The translations under genes and the position numbers were made by a program. The notes under the pieces are model-generated. The model was not told the DNA's origin, did not search any database, and worked only from the letters and a program-made list of their open reading frames with translations. Positions 23,463-31,737 of a DNA stretch of 64,000 bases are shown in pieces; position 1 is the first letter of the stretch, and every line of letters starts with the position of its first letter. The DNA is from Solirubrobacter pauli. GTDB taxonomy: Bacteria > Actinomycetota > Thermoleophilia > Solirubrobacterales > Solirubrobacteraceae. The stretch spans positions 186,001-250,000 of the forward strand of contig NZ_RBIL01000001.1 of NCBI RefSeq assembly GCF_003633755.1, read 5' to 3'.

Positions 23463-25271
23463 CTACGGGTTCGTCGTCGACAGCGTGAACGTCAGCGACC
23501 GGGTGTAGGCGCCGGTGCGCAGGGCATCGCTCGCCTTGATGACCTGCTTGAAGTTCACGTCGACCTTGTCGTTGGCGACCGGAGCGGTCCACGCCGACTT
23601 GGAGAACGTGACCTGGAGCGGCTCCGGGAGGGAGAACGCGCCGTTGGTGAGGTGCCCCGGGTCGGAGACCGTGAGGGCGGCGTCGCCGGCCGTGGAGATC
23701 ACGGTGGCCTCGGTCTTGGCGGTGTACTCGCCGTCGACACCGGGCGTGAAGGCGCCGAACGACGGCGCCGCGCCCAGCGTCAGCGACAGCGTGGCCGGGA
23801 CCGAGCCGCCGACCTGGCCGTCCGTGTTCGCCTCGGCAGCGTGGATGGTGACCTTGTCGACGATCGAGCCGACCGGCTGCGCCGGCGTGGCCCCACTGTC
23901 CGGGCCGCACCAGGACTCCTGGCCGAGCTCGACGGCCGCGTTCGGCGCCGCGCACGTGCCCGAGCGGACGTTCTCCACCACGAGCTTGTCGTTGCGCACC
24001 TGGACCTTGACGTAGGTGCGGACGTGCTCCTGGTTCTCGACCGAGTTCGCGTAGTGGCTCTTCGGATTCAGCGGGTCCGGCCCGAACTCGCCCGCGACGG
24101 GCTTGGTCAGGTCGTAGTACTTCGAGCCCGAGGCCGAGTTGCCGGTGACGTAGATCACGCCGCCGGGACCCGTGACCACCGAGGCCGCGCCGGGCTGCTC
24201 GGCCGCGTTGGCCTTCTGGCCGTTCTTGAGCGCGTAGGAGCGCGAGTAGCTGTGGTCGTGACCGGCCAGGACCAGGTCGACGCCCAGGTTCGAGAACGCC
24301 GTCGGGAAGTCCAGGCGGCGCTGCTTGTTGTCGCCGTCGTTGGCGTGCGACGCCGGCGAGTAGATCGCGTGGTGGAACACGAGGACCGTGTAGCGGGCCT
24401 CGCCACCGTGGGCGTTGACCGTGTCCGTGACGTACTTGACGTGCGCCGGGTCCGAGCCGTTGGCGTAGGCGTTCGAGTTCAGGTGGATGAACAGGACGTC
24501 CTTGTAGACGTACCAGTAGTCGCCACCGGAGCGGGTGTTCGCGTCGCCGTTGTAGAACGCGGCGGAGCGGTCGGTGTTCGGCGTCCAGAAGTGCTGGTCG
24601 TAGGCCTTGCCACCGACGTCGTGGTTGCCGATCGTGGCCGCCCACGGGTACTGGCGCAGCACGTCGGACTTCAGGAACGCGTCCCACTGGGACTCGGTGT
24701 TGGCGGTCTCGACCTGGTCGCCGCCCGAGACGAGCAGCTCGGCGTCCGGGTTCGCGGCCGTGGACACCTTCAGGGTGTCCTCCCAGCCGGCGCCGTCCTT
24801 GCCGACGTTCCCGGAGGAGCCGATCTGCGGGTCGCCGTAGAACAGGAAGTCGAAGCCGCCGCCGAACGTCTGCGTCTTGAACGTGTACGTGGCCGACCAG
24901 GCGCCCTCGGAGCCGACCCGGTAGGAGTACGCGGTGTTCTCCTGCAGGCCGCTGAGGACCGCGTGGCCGTTGAAGCCGCCGTTGACCGTGTTGGCCGTGA
25001 TGGTGGCGGTGAACGTGGTGGCGCCGGCCGGGAACTCACCGCCTGAGAGCGTCGAGGTCGGGGCGACCTGCACCGACTGCGCGGTGTTGGCGGACGTGTA
25101 CCAGGACACGACGCGCTGGTTGGCCTGGGCGCCGACGCCGAGCACGATGCTCGAGGTCGTGGCCGGAGCCTGGGCGCCGGCCATCGTGATCGAACCGATG
25201 CCCAGTGCTGCGGTGGCGGTGATGGCTGCGAGTCCGGCAGCCATCGCCCGCGGTTTGAAGCTGTGTGTCAC
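23463..25271 (-). CDS. Secreted metallophosphoesterase (purple-acid-phosphatase-like) with C-terminal WxL-like domain
   Basis: 602 residues from GTG 25271 with an AAGGAGA ribosome site. A signal peptide is followed by a fibronectin-like N-terminal domain (~40-135). The metallophosphoesterase core has YGDPQIG (Asp147), VSGGDQVE (Asp185), TIGNHD (Asn216/His217), LVFHHAIYSP (His300) and LAGHDHSYSR (His337/339), the full two-metal set. Residues ~488-602 are the shared C-terminal domain ending SLTFTLSTTNP. It probably hydrolyses phosphoesters at the cell surface. A TTCAC-type element upstream hints at phosphate control. Confidence 0.9.
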   Translation of the reverse strand: MTHSFKPRAMAAGLAAITATAALGIGSITMAGAQAPATTSSIVLGVGAQANQRVVSWYTSANTAQSVQVAPTSTLSGGEFPAGATTFTATITANTVNGGFNGHAVLSGLQENTAYSYRVGSEGAWSATYTFKTQTFGGGFDFLFYGDPQIGSSGNVGKDGAGWEDTLKVSTAANPDAELLVSGGDQVETANTESQWDAFLKSDVLRQYPWAATIGNHDVGGKAYDQHFWTPNTDRSAAFYNGDANTRSGGDYWYVYKDVLFIHLNSNAYANGSDPAHVKYVTDTVNAHGGEARYTVLVFHHAIYSPASHANDGDNKQRRLDFPTAFSNLGVDLVLAGHDHSYSRSYALKNGQKANAAEQPGAASVVTGPGGVIYVTGNSASGSKYYDLTKPVAGEFGPDPLNPKSHYANSVENQEHVRTYVKVQVRNDKLVVENVRSGTCAAPNAAVELGQESWCGPDSGATPAQPVGSIVDKVTIHAAEANTDGQVGGSVPATLSLTLGAAPSFGAFTPGVDGEYTAKTEATVISTAGDAALTVSDPGHLTNGAFSLPEPLQVTFSKSAWTAPVANDKVDVNFKQVIKASDALRTGAYTRSLTFTLSTTNP

Positions 25272-25340
25272 CGACGTTCTCCTTCGTCAGTTTGAGTGCG
25301 ACATAGACCGCGTCGCAGCTTTCACCAGCGAAGCGTCGGT

Positions 25341-25396
25341 GGGTGTGAACAACCCGGTTCCTGTCAATGAGTTGAATATGAGTGAGTCGTTCACAC
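25341..25396 (-). promoter_or_regulatory. Upstream region of the metallophosphoesterase gene with TTCAC elements
   Basis: On the minus strand, GTTCACACCC occurs at 25350-25341. The 18-bp element GTGTGAACGACTCACTCA occupies 25396-25379, its first bases overlapping the hupE stop codon. The latter contains the palindrome GTGA-N5-TCAC and is repeated in inverted orientation upstream of hupE. Confidence 0.4.
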
Positions 25397-26563
25397 GCCG
25401 GCAACACGTTGCACGAACCACAGCAGACCCATCGCGCACACACCCGTGGCGATCGCCCCGGTGGCCGACAGCCCCGCCAACGGCACCCGTCGGCGCAACA
25501 GCAGCAGCGCCGGGAACACGGCCAGGATGATCGCGATCTGCACGCTCTCGATGCCGAGGTTGAACACCAGCAGCGAGGACAGCAGGGACCACGAGAACGC
25601 GCGGTCCAGACCCAGCGCCGACGCGAACCCGAGGCCGTGCACCAGCCCGAAGACGAACACCAGCGCCAGCCGCTGCCAGTCCAGGCCTTCCGCGCCGTCG
25701 TCCGGGCGCCAGAGCCGGTAGAGCGTCATCCCGGCGACGACCGAGATCGACAGCGCGATCACCGGCTCGATCACCGACGCGGGCGCGCTGACGACGCCGA
25801 GCGCAGCGAGGATGAACGTCACCGAGTGCGCGACCGTGAACGTCGTGGCGACGGCGATGATGTCGCGCAGCCGGCGCGAGCCGGCGATCAGCGCGAGCAG
25901 GAACAGGATGTGGTCGATGCCCGTGTAGAGGTGCTCGGCACCGAGCCGGAAGAACGCCCAGTACTGCTCCAGACGGCTCTGCTCCGTGGAGAACGAGGGG
26001 TGCGCGGCGTCCAGGCTGGCGGTGCCCGACTGCACGTCGAGGTCCTCGTAGGTGACGATCGTGTGCGTGCTGCGCACGTACTGCTCGCTGCCGGGGAACA
26101 GCTTGCTGGTGAGCTCGTGCGCCCCGGCGCCCGCCGGGCACGCGAAGTCCAGCGCCAGGCGCGCGTAGGGCACGCCGTCGCGCTGCTCGATCTCCACCCC
26201 GCCGTCACGGCTGGGCCGGCAGCGGGTGCCGTCGGCGCTGACGCCGAAGCGGCCGGTCACGTACGCGACGACCGTGTCGATGTGCTCGTCGAGCGCGGCC
26301 GCCTGGGCCTTCGGGTCGCCGCCGTCGAACGCGGCGGTGCCGTCCTCGAAGAGCGGGTCGTCGTGCTCGACGTCGGCGGCGGAGACGACCAGCAGGTCGT
26401 ACTCGAGGGCCAGCTCGGTGCGCACGTGGTCGCGCGCTCCCTGCGTGGCGTCGACGTACACGACGGAGGTGAACCCGTGCGCGAACGCAGATGATGAGAA
26501 AATGAGAAACGCGCCCAGCGTGAGCGCGATTGTGAGAGCTCTATGTGAGAAGTGTTTGACCAT
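25391..26563 (-). CDS. HupE/UreJ family membrane protein
   Basis: 390 residues from ATG 26563, where a signal peptide begins (MVKHFSHRALTIALTLGAFL, ending SSAFA); the frame is open to GTG 26605. After cleavage the mature protein starts HGFTS. A ~170-residue extracytoplasmic domain precedes a six-to-seven-helix HupE/UreJ_2 domain with LYTGIDHILFLLALIAGSRR and FGLVHGLGFASALGLDRAFS, whose His/Asp residues are the family signature. Related proteins are linked to nickel/cobalt transport, but many such larger forms have no known cargo. A tandem TTCAC element lies in the promoter. Confidence 0.85.
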   Translation of the reverse strand: MVKHFSHRALTIALTLGAFLIFSSSAFAHGFTSVVYVDATQGARDHVRTELALEYDLLVVSAADVEHDDPLFEDGTAAFDGGDPKAQAAALDEHIDTVVAYVTGRFGVSADGTRCRPSRDGGVEIEQRDGVPYARLALDFACPAGAGAHELTSKLFPGSEQYVRSTHTIVTYEDLDVQSGTASLDAAHPSFSTEQSRLEQYWAFFRLGAEHLYTGIDHILFLLALIAGSRRLRDIIAVATTFTVAHSVTFILAALGVVSAPASVIEPVIALSISVVAGMTLYRLWRPDDGAEGLDWQRLALVFVFGLVHGLGFASALGLDRAFSWSLLSSLLVFNLGIESVQIAIILAVFPALLLLRRRVPLAGLSATGAIATGVCAMGLLWFVQRVAGV

Positions 26564-26610
26564 GGCGTCACCGAGTCGGGGCGACGCATCGTCTCTGTCA
26601 CACACCGGCC

Positions 26611-26632
26611 TACCTGTGAAGGGTGTGTGAAC
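26611..26632 (-). promoter_or_regulatory. PHO-box-like tandem 11-bp repeat upstream of hupE
   Basis: On the minus strand GTTCACACACC is followed directly by CTTCACAGGTA: two TTCAC-containing units in exact 11-bp register. That is the layout of PhoP-binding direct repeats in Streptomyces and relatives. It also lies in the 5' region of the divergent lipoprotein gene. Confidence 0.45.
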
Positions 26633-26673
26633 GACTCACTCACTCACTACGACGAGCCGCCAGGCTCTGCCGT

Positions 26674-27333
26674 GTGAGATCGCGCTCTGTGCTCGCCCTC
26701 GTGCTGACCGCCGCGCTCGTCGGCGGCTGCGGCGCGGCCGACGACTGGTCGCGGCCGCACGAGGCGCCGACCGCCGTCGGCGCGCTCGGCGCCGGGTTCG
26801 TCGACCCGGACGCGCCACCGGCGCCGGAGGCGACGATCACGCCGCGTCCCGGCTCGTGGAGCGCCGTCCACCCGTCACCGGGCTACCGCGTCGTGCTGCT
26901 CACGACCGGCGAGGACGCCCCGACCCGGACGCTCGAGGCGGCCGTCACCCGCTGGGCCGCGGACGAGGACGTGTCGTTGAAGACCGTCACCGCGTCCGAG
27001 CCGAGCGACTACATCGCGTCGACCGTGCGGGCCATGCGGCTCGCGCCGGACCTGATCGTCGTGGCCGGCAACGGCCTCGTCGATCCATTGGCCCTGGTCA
27101 GCGCCAACCACCTCGACCAGCAGTTCCTGGTCCTGGGAGCCGAGGTGGCCGAGCCGACGTTCAACGTCACCGCCGCGAACTGGACGGGCGCCGCCTTCCG
27201 TGGCGAGGGCCTCGCGATGCGTGATGCCTACGATCCCGCGTCGTTCACGCCGCGGCGCGCGGGCGAGGCGCTCCGCGCCGGCGTCGCGGCGGTGCTGCAC
27301 GGGATCACCGGCATCGTGGTCCGCCTGGCGTAG
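26674..27333 (+). CDS. BMP-like substrate-binding lipoprotein
   Basis: 219 residues from GTG 26674 (the frame is open to 26623). The lipoprotein signal is RSRSVLALVLTAALVGGC, with Cys lipidated after LVGG. The remaining sequence looks like one lobe of a BMP/PBP-I-type binding protein (YRVVLLTTGEDAPTRTLEAA, LAPDLIVVAGNGLVDPLALV, QQFLVLGAEV). It is shorter than standard two-lobe binding proteins (~300 residues). No permease or ATPase genes follow, so transport is unproven. Divergent from hupE over a region with tandem regulatory repeats. Confidence 0.65.
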   Translation: MRSRSVLALVLTAALVGGCGAADDWSRPHEAPTAVGALGAGFVDPDAPPAPEATITPRPGSWSAVHPSPGYRVVLLTTGEDAPTRTLEAAVTRWAADEDVSLKTVTASEPSDYIASTVRAMRLAPDLIVVAGNGLVDPLALVSANHLDQQFLVLGAEVAEPTFNVTAANWTGAAFRGEGLAMRDAYDPASFTPRRAGEALRAGVAAVLHGITGIVVRLA

Positions 27334-27350
27334 CGGTAGGCTCGCGCGCC

Positions 27351-27650
27351 GTGGTGTACGAGATGCGGGTCGACCAGCTGTTCCTGCGCCTGGACGGGCG
27401 CGTCTTCGAGGTGCTGTCGGCCGAGTCCGACTACCAGCACCGCGTCCATGTCGACGTGGTCGGCTTCGCCGTCAAGGGGCCGGATCGCAAGGGCACCTAC
27501 AAGGTGCGGATCGGGATCCTCGACGGCGAGGAGCTCAAGCTGGGCGCCACGCGCACCCAGGTCGAGCTCGACGCGGCGCAGTTCGAGCGCTTCGAACGGC
27601 TCGTCGCGGCGGCCAAGGCCGCGCGCGACGCCGGTCCGGACCCGTGGTGA
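27351..27650 (+). CDS. Small hypothetical protein
   Basis: 99 residues, soluble, beta-rich (VYEMRVDQLFLRLDGRVFEV, HRVHVDVVGFAVKGPDRKGT, YKVRIGILDGEELKLG) with a C-terminal helix. It looks like a compact PH-like or barrel domain. It starts 17 bp after the lipoprotein gene and is probably co-transcribed. No family recognised. Confidence 0.6.
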   Translation: MVYEMRVDQLFLRLDGRVFEVLSAESDYQHRVHVDVVGFAVKGPDRKGTYKVRIGILDGEELKLGATRTQVELDAAQFERFERLVAAAKAARDAGPDPW

Positions 27651-27655
27651 GCTAG

Positions 27656-28006
27656 CTACTTCGTCGCGGCGTCGATCTGCTCCTGGACGCTGTCCTGGAT
27701 GGCCTCGGCGTCGGCGCCGGCCTGCTTGGTGGCCGCGTCGATCTGCTCCTCGACGCTGTCCTGGATCTCCTCGGCGTCGGTGCCGGACTGCTCGATCGCG
27801 GCGTCGACGTCGGCGCCGGCCTGCTTGGTGGCCTGGTCGATCGAGTCCGTGATGTCCTTCTGCGCGTCCTTCTGGTACTCGAGCGACTGGCGGGTGATCT
27901 CCTTTGCAGTCTCGTTCGCGTCGTTGGAGGCGTTGTTGACGACGACGAGCGTGCCGATGCCGAGGACGGCGCTGACGGCGAGAGCGAGGAAGCCACGGAT
28001 GATCAT
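27656..28006 (-). CDS. Membrane-anchored repetitive coiled-coil protein
   Basis: 116 residues: an N-terminal anchor or signal helix (MIIRGFLALAVSAVLGIGTL), then an amphipathic helix with internal repeats. The unit DAATKQAGADAEAIQDSVQE and near copies recur about every 18-22 residues down to the C terminus. This pattern resembles apolipoprotein-like or coiled-coil helices. ATG 28006 has AAAGGA upstream. Convergent with the previous gene. Function unknown; repeat-number variation between strains would be expected. Confidence 0.65.
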   Translation of the reverse strand: MIIRGFLALAVSAVLGIGTLVVVNNASNDANETAKEITRQSLEYQKDAQKDITDSIDQATKQAGADVDAAIEQSGTDAEEIQDSVEEQIDAATKQAGADAEAIQDSVQEQIDAATK

Positions 28007-28092
28007 GGGAGGGGGTCCTTTGTGCGGTTCGTTTGGGGAGGTCGTTGCTGCGAGAGGAAGACTCGCGTTTTCGCCCCCGCCGCATCGTCGCG

Positions 28093-29004
28093 TCAGCCGG
28101 TGAATGCGCGGCGACGAACCGCCATGGGGATTCGTGCAGACCGCCGTAACGTGGCCAGCGGCGATCCGGACCTCCCGACGAGGATGCCGACGAGCACGAG
28201 CGCGATGCCGACCGCCTGACGCCAGCTGAGCAACTCGCCGGCCAGCAGCGTGCCGAGCAGGACGCCGGTCACCGGGTTCAGCAGCCCGACCAGGCCGACC
28301 GTCGACGCCGGCAGGTGGCGCAGCCCGCCGAACCACGCGACGTACGCGACCGCCGTGGCGATCACGGTGACGTAGGTGAACCCGAGCGCCGCCTGCGCGT
28401 CGAGCGCGGGCGGGGCGCCTTCGACGAGCGCGGCGGGCACGAGCAGCAGCAGACCGCCGGCGACGAGCTGCCAGGACGTGGACGCGAGCAGCTCCACCTC
28501 CCCGCTCCAGCGCTTGGCGAGCACGTAGCCGGTCGCGGACATCAGCATCGCGGTGACGGACGCCGCGACGCCGAGCGCGTCGACCGCTCCACCCCCGCCC
28601 AGCAGCATGGTGGCGACCCCGGCGATGCCGATCGCCGCGCCCGCGAGCGGGACCAGCCGTGGCCGCTCGGCCACGATCGCCCACGCCATCAGCATCAGGG
28701 CCACCGGCGACGCGGCCATGATCGTCGACGCGATGCTGGTCGGCAGCCGCTGCGCCGCGAGGTAGATGAGCGCGAAGAACGCGCCGACGTTCATCGCCCC
28801 CAGCAGCGCCGAGCGCCACCACCAGGCCCCACGCGGCACGCTGCGAGCGATGAGCAACAGCAGCAGGCCGGCGGGCAGCGCGCGGATCGCGGCACCCCAC
28901 AGCGCGGCGTCCGCCGGCAGGAACTCGCGCGTCACGTAGTAGTTCGAGCCCCACGCGACGGGTGCGATCGCCGTGATCATCGTCCACCGCCAAGTTGCTT
29001 CCAT
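28093..29004 (-). CDS. EamA/RhaT family drug/metabolite exporter
   Basis: 303 residues from ATG 29004 with ten predicted membrane helices in two EamA repeats (MITAIAPVAWGSNYYVTREF... and LLASTSWQLVAGGLLLLVPA...). The second repeat ends LLNPVTGVLLGTLLAGELLS, the family signature. It exports small metabolites or drugs by proton exchange; substrate unknown. The start codon lies inside a perfect palindrome that, with a second one 21 bp upstream, is a likely repressor operator. No cognate repressor gene is adjacent. Confidence 0.85.
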   Translation of the reverse strand: MEATWRWTMITAIAPVAWGSNYYVTREFLPADAALWGAAIRALPAGLLLLLIARSVPRGAWWWRSALLGAMNVGAFFALIYLAAQRLPTSIASTIMAASPVALMLMAWAIVAERPRLVPLAGAAIGIAGVATMLLGGGGAVDALGVAASVTAMLMSATGYVLAKRWSGEVELLASTSWQLVAGGLLLLVPAALVEGAPPALDAQAALGFTYVTVIATAVAYVAWFGGLRHLPASTVGLVGLLNPVTGVLLGTLLAGELLSWRQAVGIALVLVGILVGRSGSPLATLRRSARIPMAVRRRAFTG

Positions 29005-29030
29005 GGAAGCTAGTTTAGCTTCCTCGGAAG
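28997..29030 (-). promoter_or_regulatory. Paired TTCC-NN-GGAA operators at the EamA start codon
   Basis: GCTTCCATGGAAGC (28997-29010) and CTTCC-TC-GGAAG (29019-29030) are two palindromes with centres 21 bp apart, i.e. two DNA turns. The first contains the ATG itself. This arrangement suggests tight repression by a MarR- or TetR-type dimer pair and a leaderless or very short-leader transcript. Confidence 0.55.
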
Positions 29031-29040
29031 GTAAACGCAA

Positions 29041-29069
29041 GCGGGCCCGCCCTGCAAGGACGGGCCCGC
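29041..29069 (-). terminator. Hairpin terminator after the M1 peptidase
   Basis: A 9-bp perfect stem GCGGGCCCG/CGGGCCCGC with an 11-nt loop, 7 nt after the stop codon on the minus strand. Confidence 0.65.
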
Positions 29070-29076
29070 TCGTGGC

Positions 29077-31647
29077 TCACGGCGTCGTCGTGGACAGCGT
29101 GAAGGTCAGCGTTCGCGTGTACGCGCCGGTGCGCAGCGCGTCGGTCGCCTTGATCAGCTGCTTGAAGGCGACGTCGACGCGGTCGTTGGACACCGGCGCC
29201 GACCACGCGCTCTTCGAGAGCGAGACGCGCAGCGGCTCCGGCAGCGAGAACGCGCCGTTGGCGAGGTGGCCGGGATCGGAGACCGTCAGCGCCGCGTCGC
29301 CCGCCGTGGAGATGACGTTCGCGGTCGTGGTGGTCGCGTACTCCTGCTCGACGCCCGGCGTGAAGGTGCCGAACGTCGCCGGCGTGCCGAGCGTGAGCGA
29401 CAGCGTCGCCGCCACCTCACCGCCGGCCGCTCCCGGGACGTCGACGCCGTACGGCGCGCAGCCGCCGGTCGCGTCGTAGAAGCCGCCGCCGGCCAGCCCA
29501 GGCCCGGTGATCTGCGGCTTGTTGCCGGCCGCCGGAGAGCCCGTGTACGGCGTGTCCCACCACTGCTTGAAGAACTCCTCGAGCTTGTTGTGGCAGGCCG
29601 GGGACTGGTTCGGCAGGTACTTGTGGAACTCGGCCTTCAGCGGGGCCTCCTCCATCGAGCCGCCGCGGTAGGCGACCTGGATGTGCCGGAGCGCGGCGTT
29701 GTAGTTCTCTCTGCCGAGGATCGCCCGCAGCGCCAGGTACGACGTGCCGGGGCGCGTGTAGGCGTTCGACGTGCCGTTCATGGACGCCGACGTCGGGTTG
29801 CTCGGCGCGGTGTTCCAGAACGTGGTGGAGGTGCTGTTGTAGTTCTGGTTGAAGCGGGCCACGAGGCTCGCCTCGAACGCGGCGTCACCGGCCGTGGTGC
29901 CCTGGCCGCCGGCGGCGTTGGCCGCCGCCAGAGCGGTCTGGTAGTACTCGGCCGTCGTCGCCTGGCCTTCCTTGAACCACATCAGCTTGGGCGCGCCCTC
30001 GGCCACGTTGTCGCCCCACCACTGGTGCATGTTCTCGTGGGCGAACGTGTTGACGTTCGTGCCCTGCGCGCCGCCGATGGTGCCGCCGACGAAGACGATC
30101 TTCGTCTGCATCTCCTCCTCGAAGCTCGCGCTCGGGAGGGCGACGACGATGCCGTTGGCGTTGAACGGGAACGGCCCCGTGATCGACTCCTGGAAGTGCG
30201 TGATGCTCTCCTGCTGGTCCATCGCGACGCGGTTGAGCGCCTTGCGCGCGGGCGTGATGTTCGCGTCCTGCGCCTCGAAGTAGACGACGTCGTTCGCGCC
30301 GTCACGGAACGTGTAGTCGAAGTTGCCGACGCTGTTCTCGACCAGGTAGTTGGCGATCGGCTCGCTGGACTTCCAGTGGTAGCTCGTCGAGCCGGCGGGG
30401 AAGTTCGCGCTCGGGGCGTCGTCGCCGGAGCTCACCAGCCGTCCCGGCCCGATCGCGAGCTTGCCCTTGGTGACCGTGTCGTAGATGTCGTACGTCGGCT
30501 TGACCGACGGGTGGTTGTTGAGCGGCATCCACGCCTCGGTGCCGGTCGGCTCGGAGGTGACCATCGCGCCCTCGCTGCCGGCCGTGCTGTTGCGGAACCA
30601 GCCTTCGGTGCCGGTCGGCGACGGGCGCACGCCCGGGCGGCCCGTGTAGTTGACCGTGACCGTGAAGTCGGTGCCGGTCGGGATCGGCGCGCTGGGCGTG
30701 ATCACGAGCTTGGTCTCACCGCAGGGCAGGTTCTGGTTGGCGGCCTGGGTGTTGATCGGCGGGCACGCGGGCGGGTTCGGGTTGGCCGCGTTGATCGGCG
30801 TGACGAGGCCCGTGCGATGCGCCAGCGGGTCCGGGTCGTCCTGCCCGTTGGGGTCGCCCGGGTAGGTCGGCTGCTTGAACGTGAAGGTCGCCGGCTGCCC
30901 GTTGACCGTCACCGACTGCACCGTGAAGTCCGGGCCGGGCACGGTCGTCGACGTGATCGTGTTGTGCCGGTCGAAGTCGAGGCTGAAGTCCGCCAGGCAC
31001 TGCGTCGAGCGCTGCAGGAGGTCGACGTGCGTGCCGGGCAGGAACAGGTTCGTGAGCGCGTCGTAGTTGATGAAGACGTCGCTGTGGAGGCTCGCGTAGC
31101 CGCCGTTGCCGATGTCCGGGTACACGCGATCGCCGGGCTTGGCGAGCGTGCGCGCGCCCGAGGTGCAGTCCTCGGCCGCGGCCGCGACCGCGCCGGTCCG
31201 CTTGGCGGGGAGCCGGACGGCCGAGCCGCGCACCGGCGTTCCCCCGTGGACGCGGATGTCGCGCTCCGAGGTCGCGCAGCCGAGCCCGTGGGCATCGGTC
31301 GACGACGGCGTGCACGCCGCCAGGTAGTAGTTGCCGCGGCTGAGCCCGTCCGGCAGCCGCACCGCCACCGCGTACGGCGTCGTCGCGCCCGCGGGCACCG
31401 TCACGGACGTCCGGCCGACGAACAGCGCCTTCGCGCCGGTGCGCTGCACGCGCACGGTGACCGGCGCGATGACCGTCCGCGCCGTCCGGTTGACCACTTC
31501 GCCGCGCACGGTGCCGGCCCGTGCGCCGGAGGCCAGCGAGCTGACCGAGCCCACCGACACGCCGGGCGCCGACGCGAACGCCGGACCGGCCGTCACCGCG
31601 AAGGCAAGCAGCGCGACGCCGCCGGCGCGCGCCCTGAATCGAGACAT
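29077..31647 (-). CDS. Secreted M1 family metallopeptidase with C-terminal WxL-like domain
   Basis: 856 residues from ATG 31647 (GGAGGG ribosome site 8 nt upstream; an earlier start lacks one). After the signal peptide there is an Ig-like region (~30-130), an M1 N-terminal saddle domain, and the gluzincin centre FAHENMHQWWGD (His537, Glu538, His541) with Glu560 in MWFKEGQATTAE: HExxH-18-E. The exopeptidase motif in the saddle domain is not a clear GAMEN (SASFEEEMQ). The last ~115 residues are the shared domain ending LTFTLSTTTP. It likely cleaves peptides outside the cell and is held at the surface by its C terminus. Confidence 0.9.
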   Translation of the reverse strand: MSRFRARAGGVALLAFAVTAGPAFASAPGVSVGSVSSLASGARAGTVRGEVVNRTARTVIAPVTVRVQRTGAKALFVGRTSVTVPAGATTPYAVAVRLPDGLSRGNYYLAACTPSSTDAHGLGCATSERDIRVHGGTPVRGSAVRLPAKRTGAVAAAAEDCTSGARTLAKPGDRVYPDIGNGGYASLHSDVFINYDALTNLFLPGTHVDLLQRSTQCLADFSLDFDRHNTITSTTVPGPDFTVQSVTVNGQPATFTFKQPTYPGDPNGQDDPDPLAHRTGLVTPINAANPNPPACPPINTQAANQNLPCGETKLVITPSAPIPTGTDFTVTVNYTGRPGVRPSPTGTEGWFRNSTAGSEGAMVTSEPTGTEAWMPLNNHPSVKPTYDIYDTVTKGKLAIGPGRLVSSGDDAPSANFPAGSTSYHWKSSEPIANYLVENSVGNFDYTFRDGANDVVYFEAQDANITPARKALNRVAMDQQESITHFQESITGPFPFNANGIVVALPSASFEEEMQTKIVFVGGTIGGAQGTNVNTFAHENMHQWWGDNVAEGAPKLMWFKEGQATTAEYYQTALAAANAAGGQGTTAGDAAFEASLVARFNQNYNSTSTTFWNTAPSNPTSASMNGTSNAYTRPGTSYLALRAILGRENYNAALRHIQVAYRGGSMEEAPLKAEFHKYLPNQSPACHNKLEEFFKQWWDTPYTGSPAAGNKPQITGPGLAGGGFYDATGGCAPYGVDVPGAAGGEVAATLSLTLGTPATFGTFTPGVEQEYATTTTANVISTAGDAALTVSDPGHLANGAFSLPEPLRVSLSKSAWSAPVSNDRVDVAFKQLIKATDALRTGAYTRTLTFTLSTTTP

Positions 31648-31737
31648 GGATAGATCCCTCCGTAGACCCACTCGCGCGCTGGCGCGCGAGCAAACGGCGA
31701 GACCGTGGCAGCCCCAGATGAGACCGCGGCGAGTCTC

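Larger units (their letters stand above)
25379..26642. repeat. 18-bp perfect inverted repeat bracketing hupE
   Basis: TGAGTGAGTCGTTCACAC at 25379-25396 is the exact reverse complement of GTGTGAACGACTCACTCA at 26625-26642. The two copies sit at the hupE stop codon and in its promoter, enclosing the gene. See findings for operator versus recombination interpretations. Confidence 0.8.

Noticed and set aside
23412-25046. Long antisense open frames such as 23412-25046 (+), 29266-31653 (+), 36071-40153 (+), 42721-46476 (+) and 48228-52898 (+)
   Set aside because: Their products are Arg/Gly/Val/Ala/Asp shadows of the real minus-strand genes, created by high GC and lack of stops; no domains or ribosome sites.
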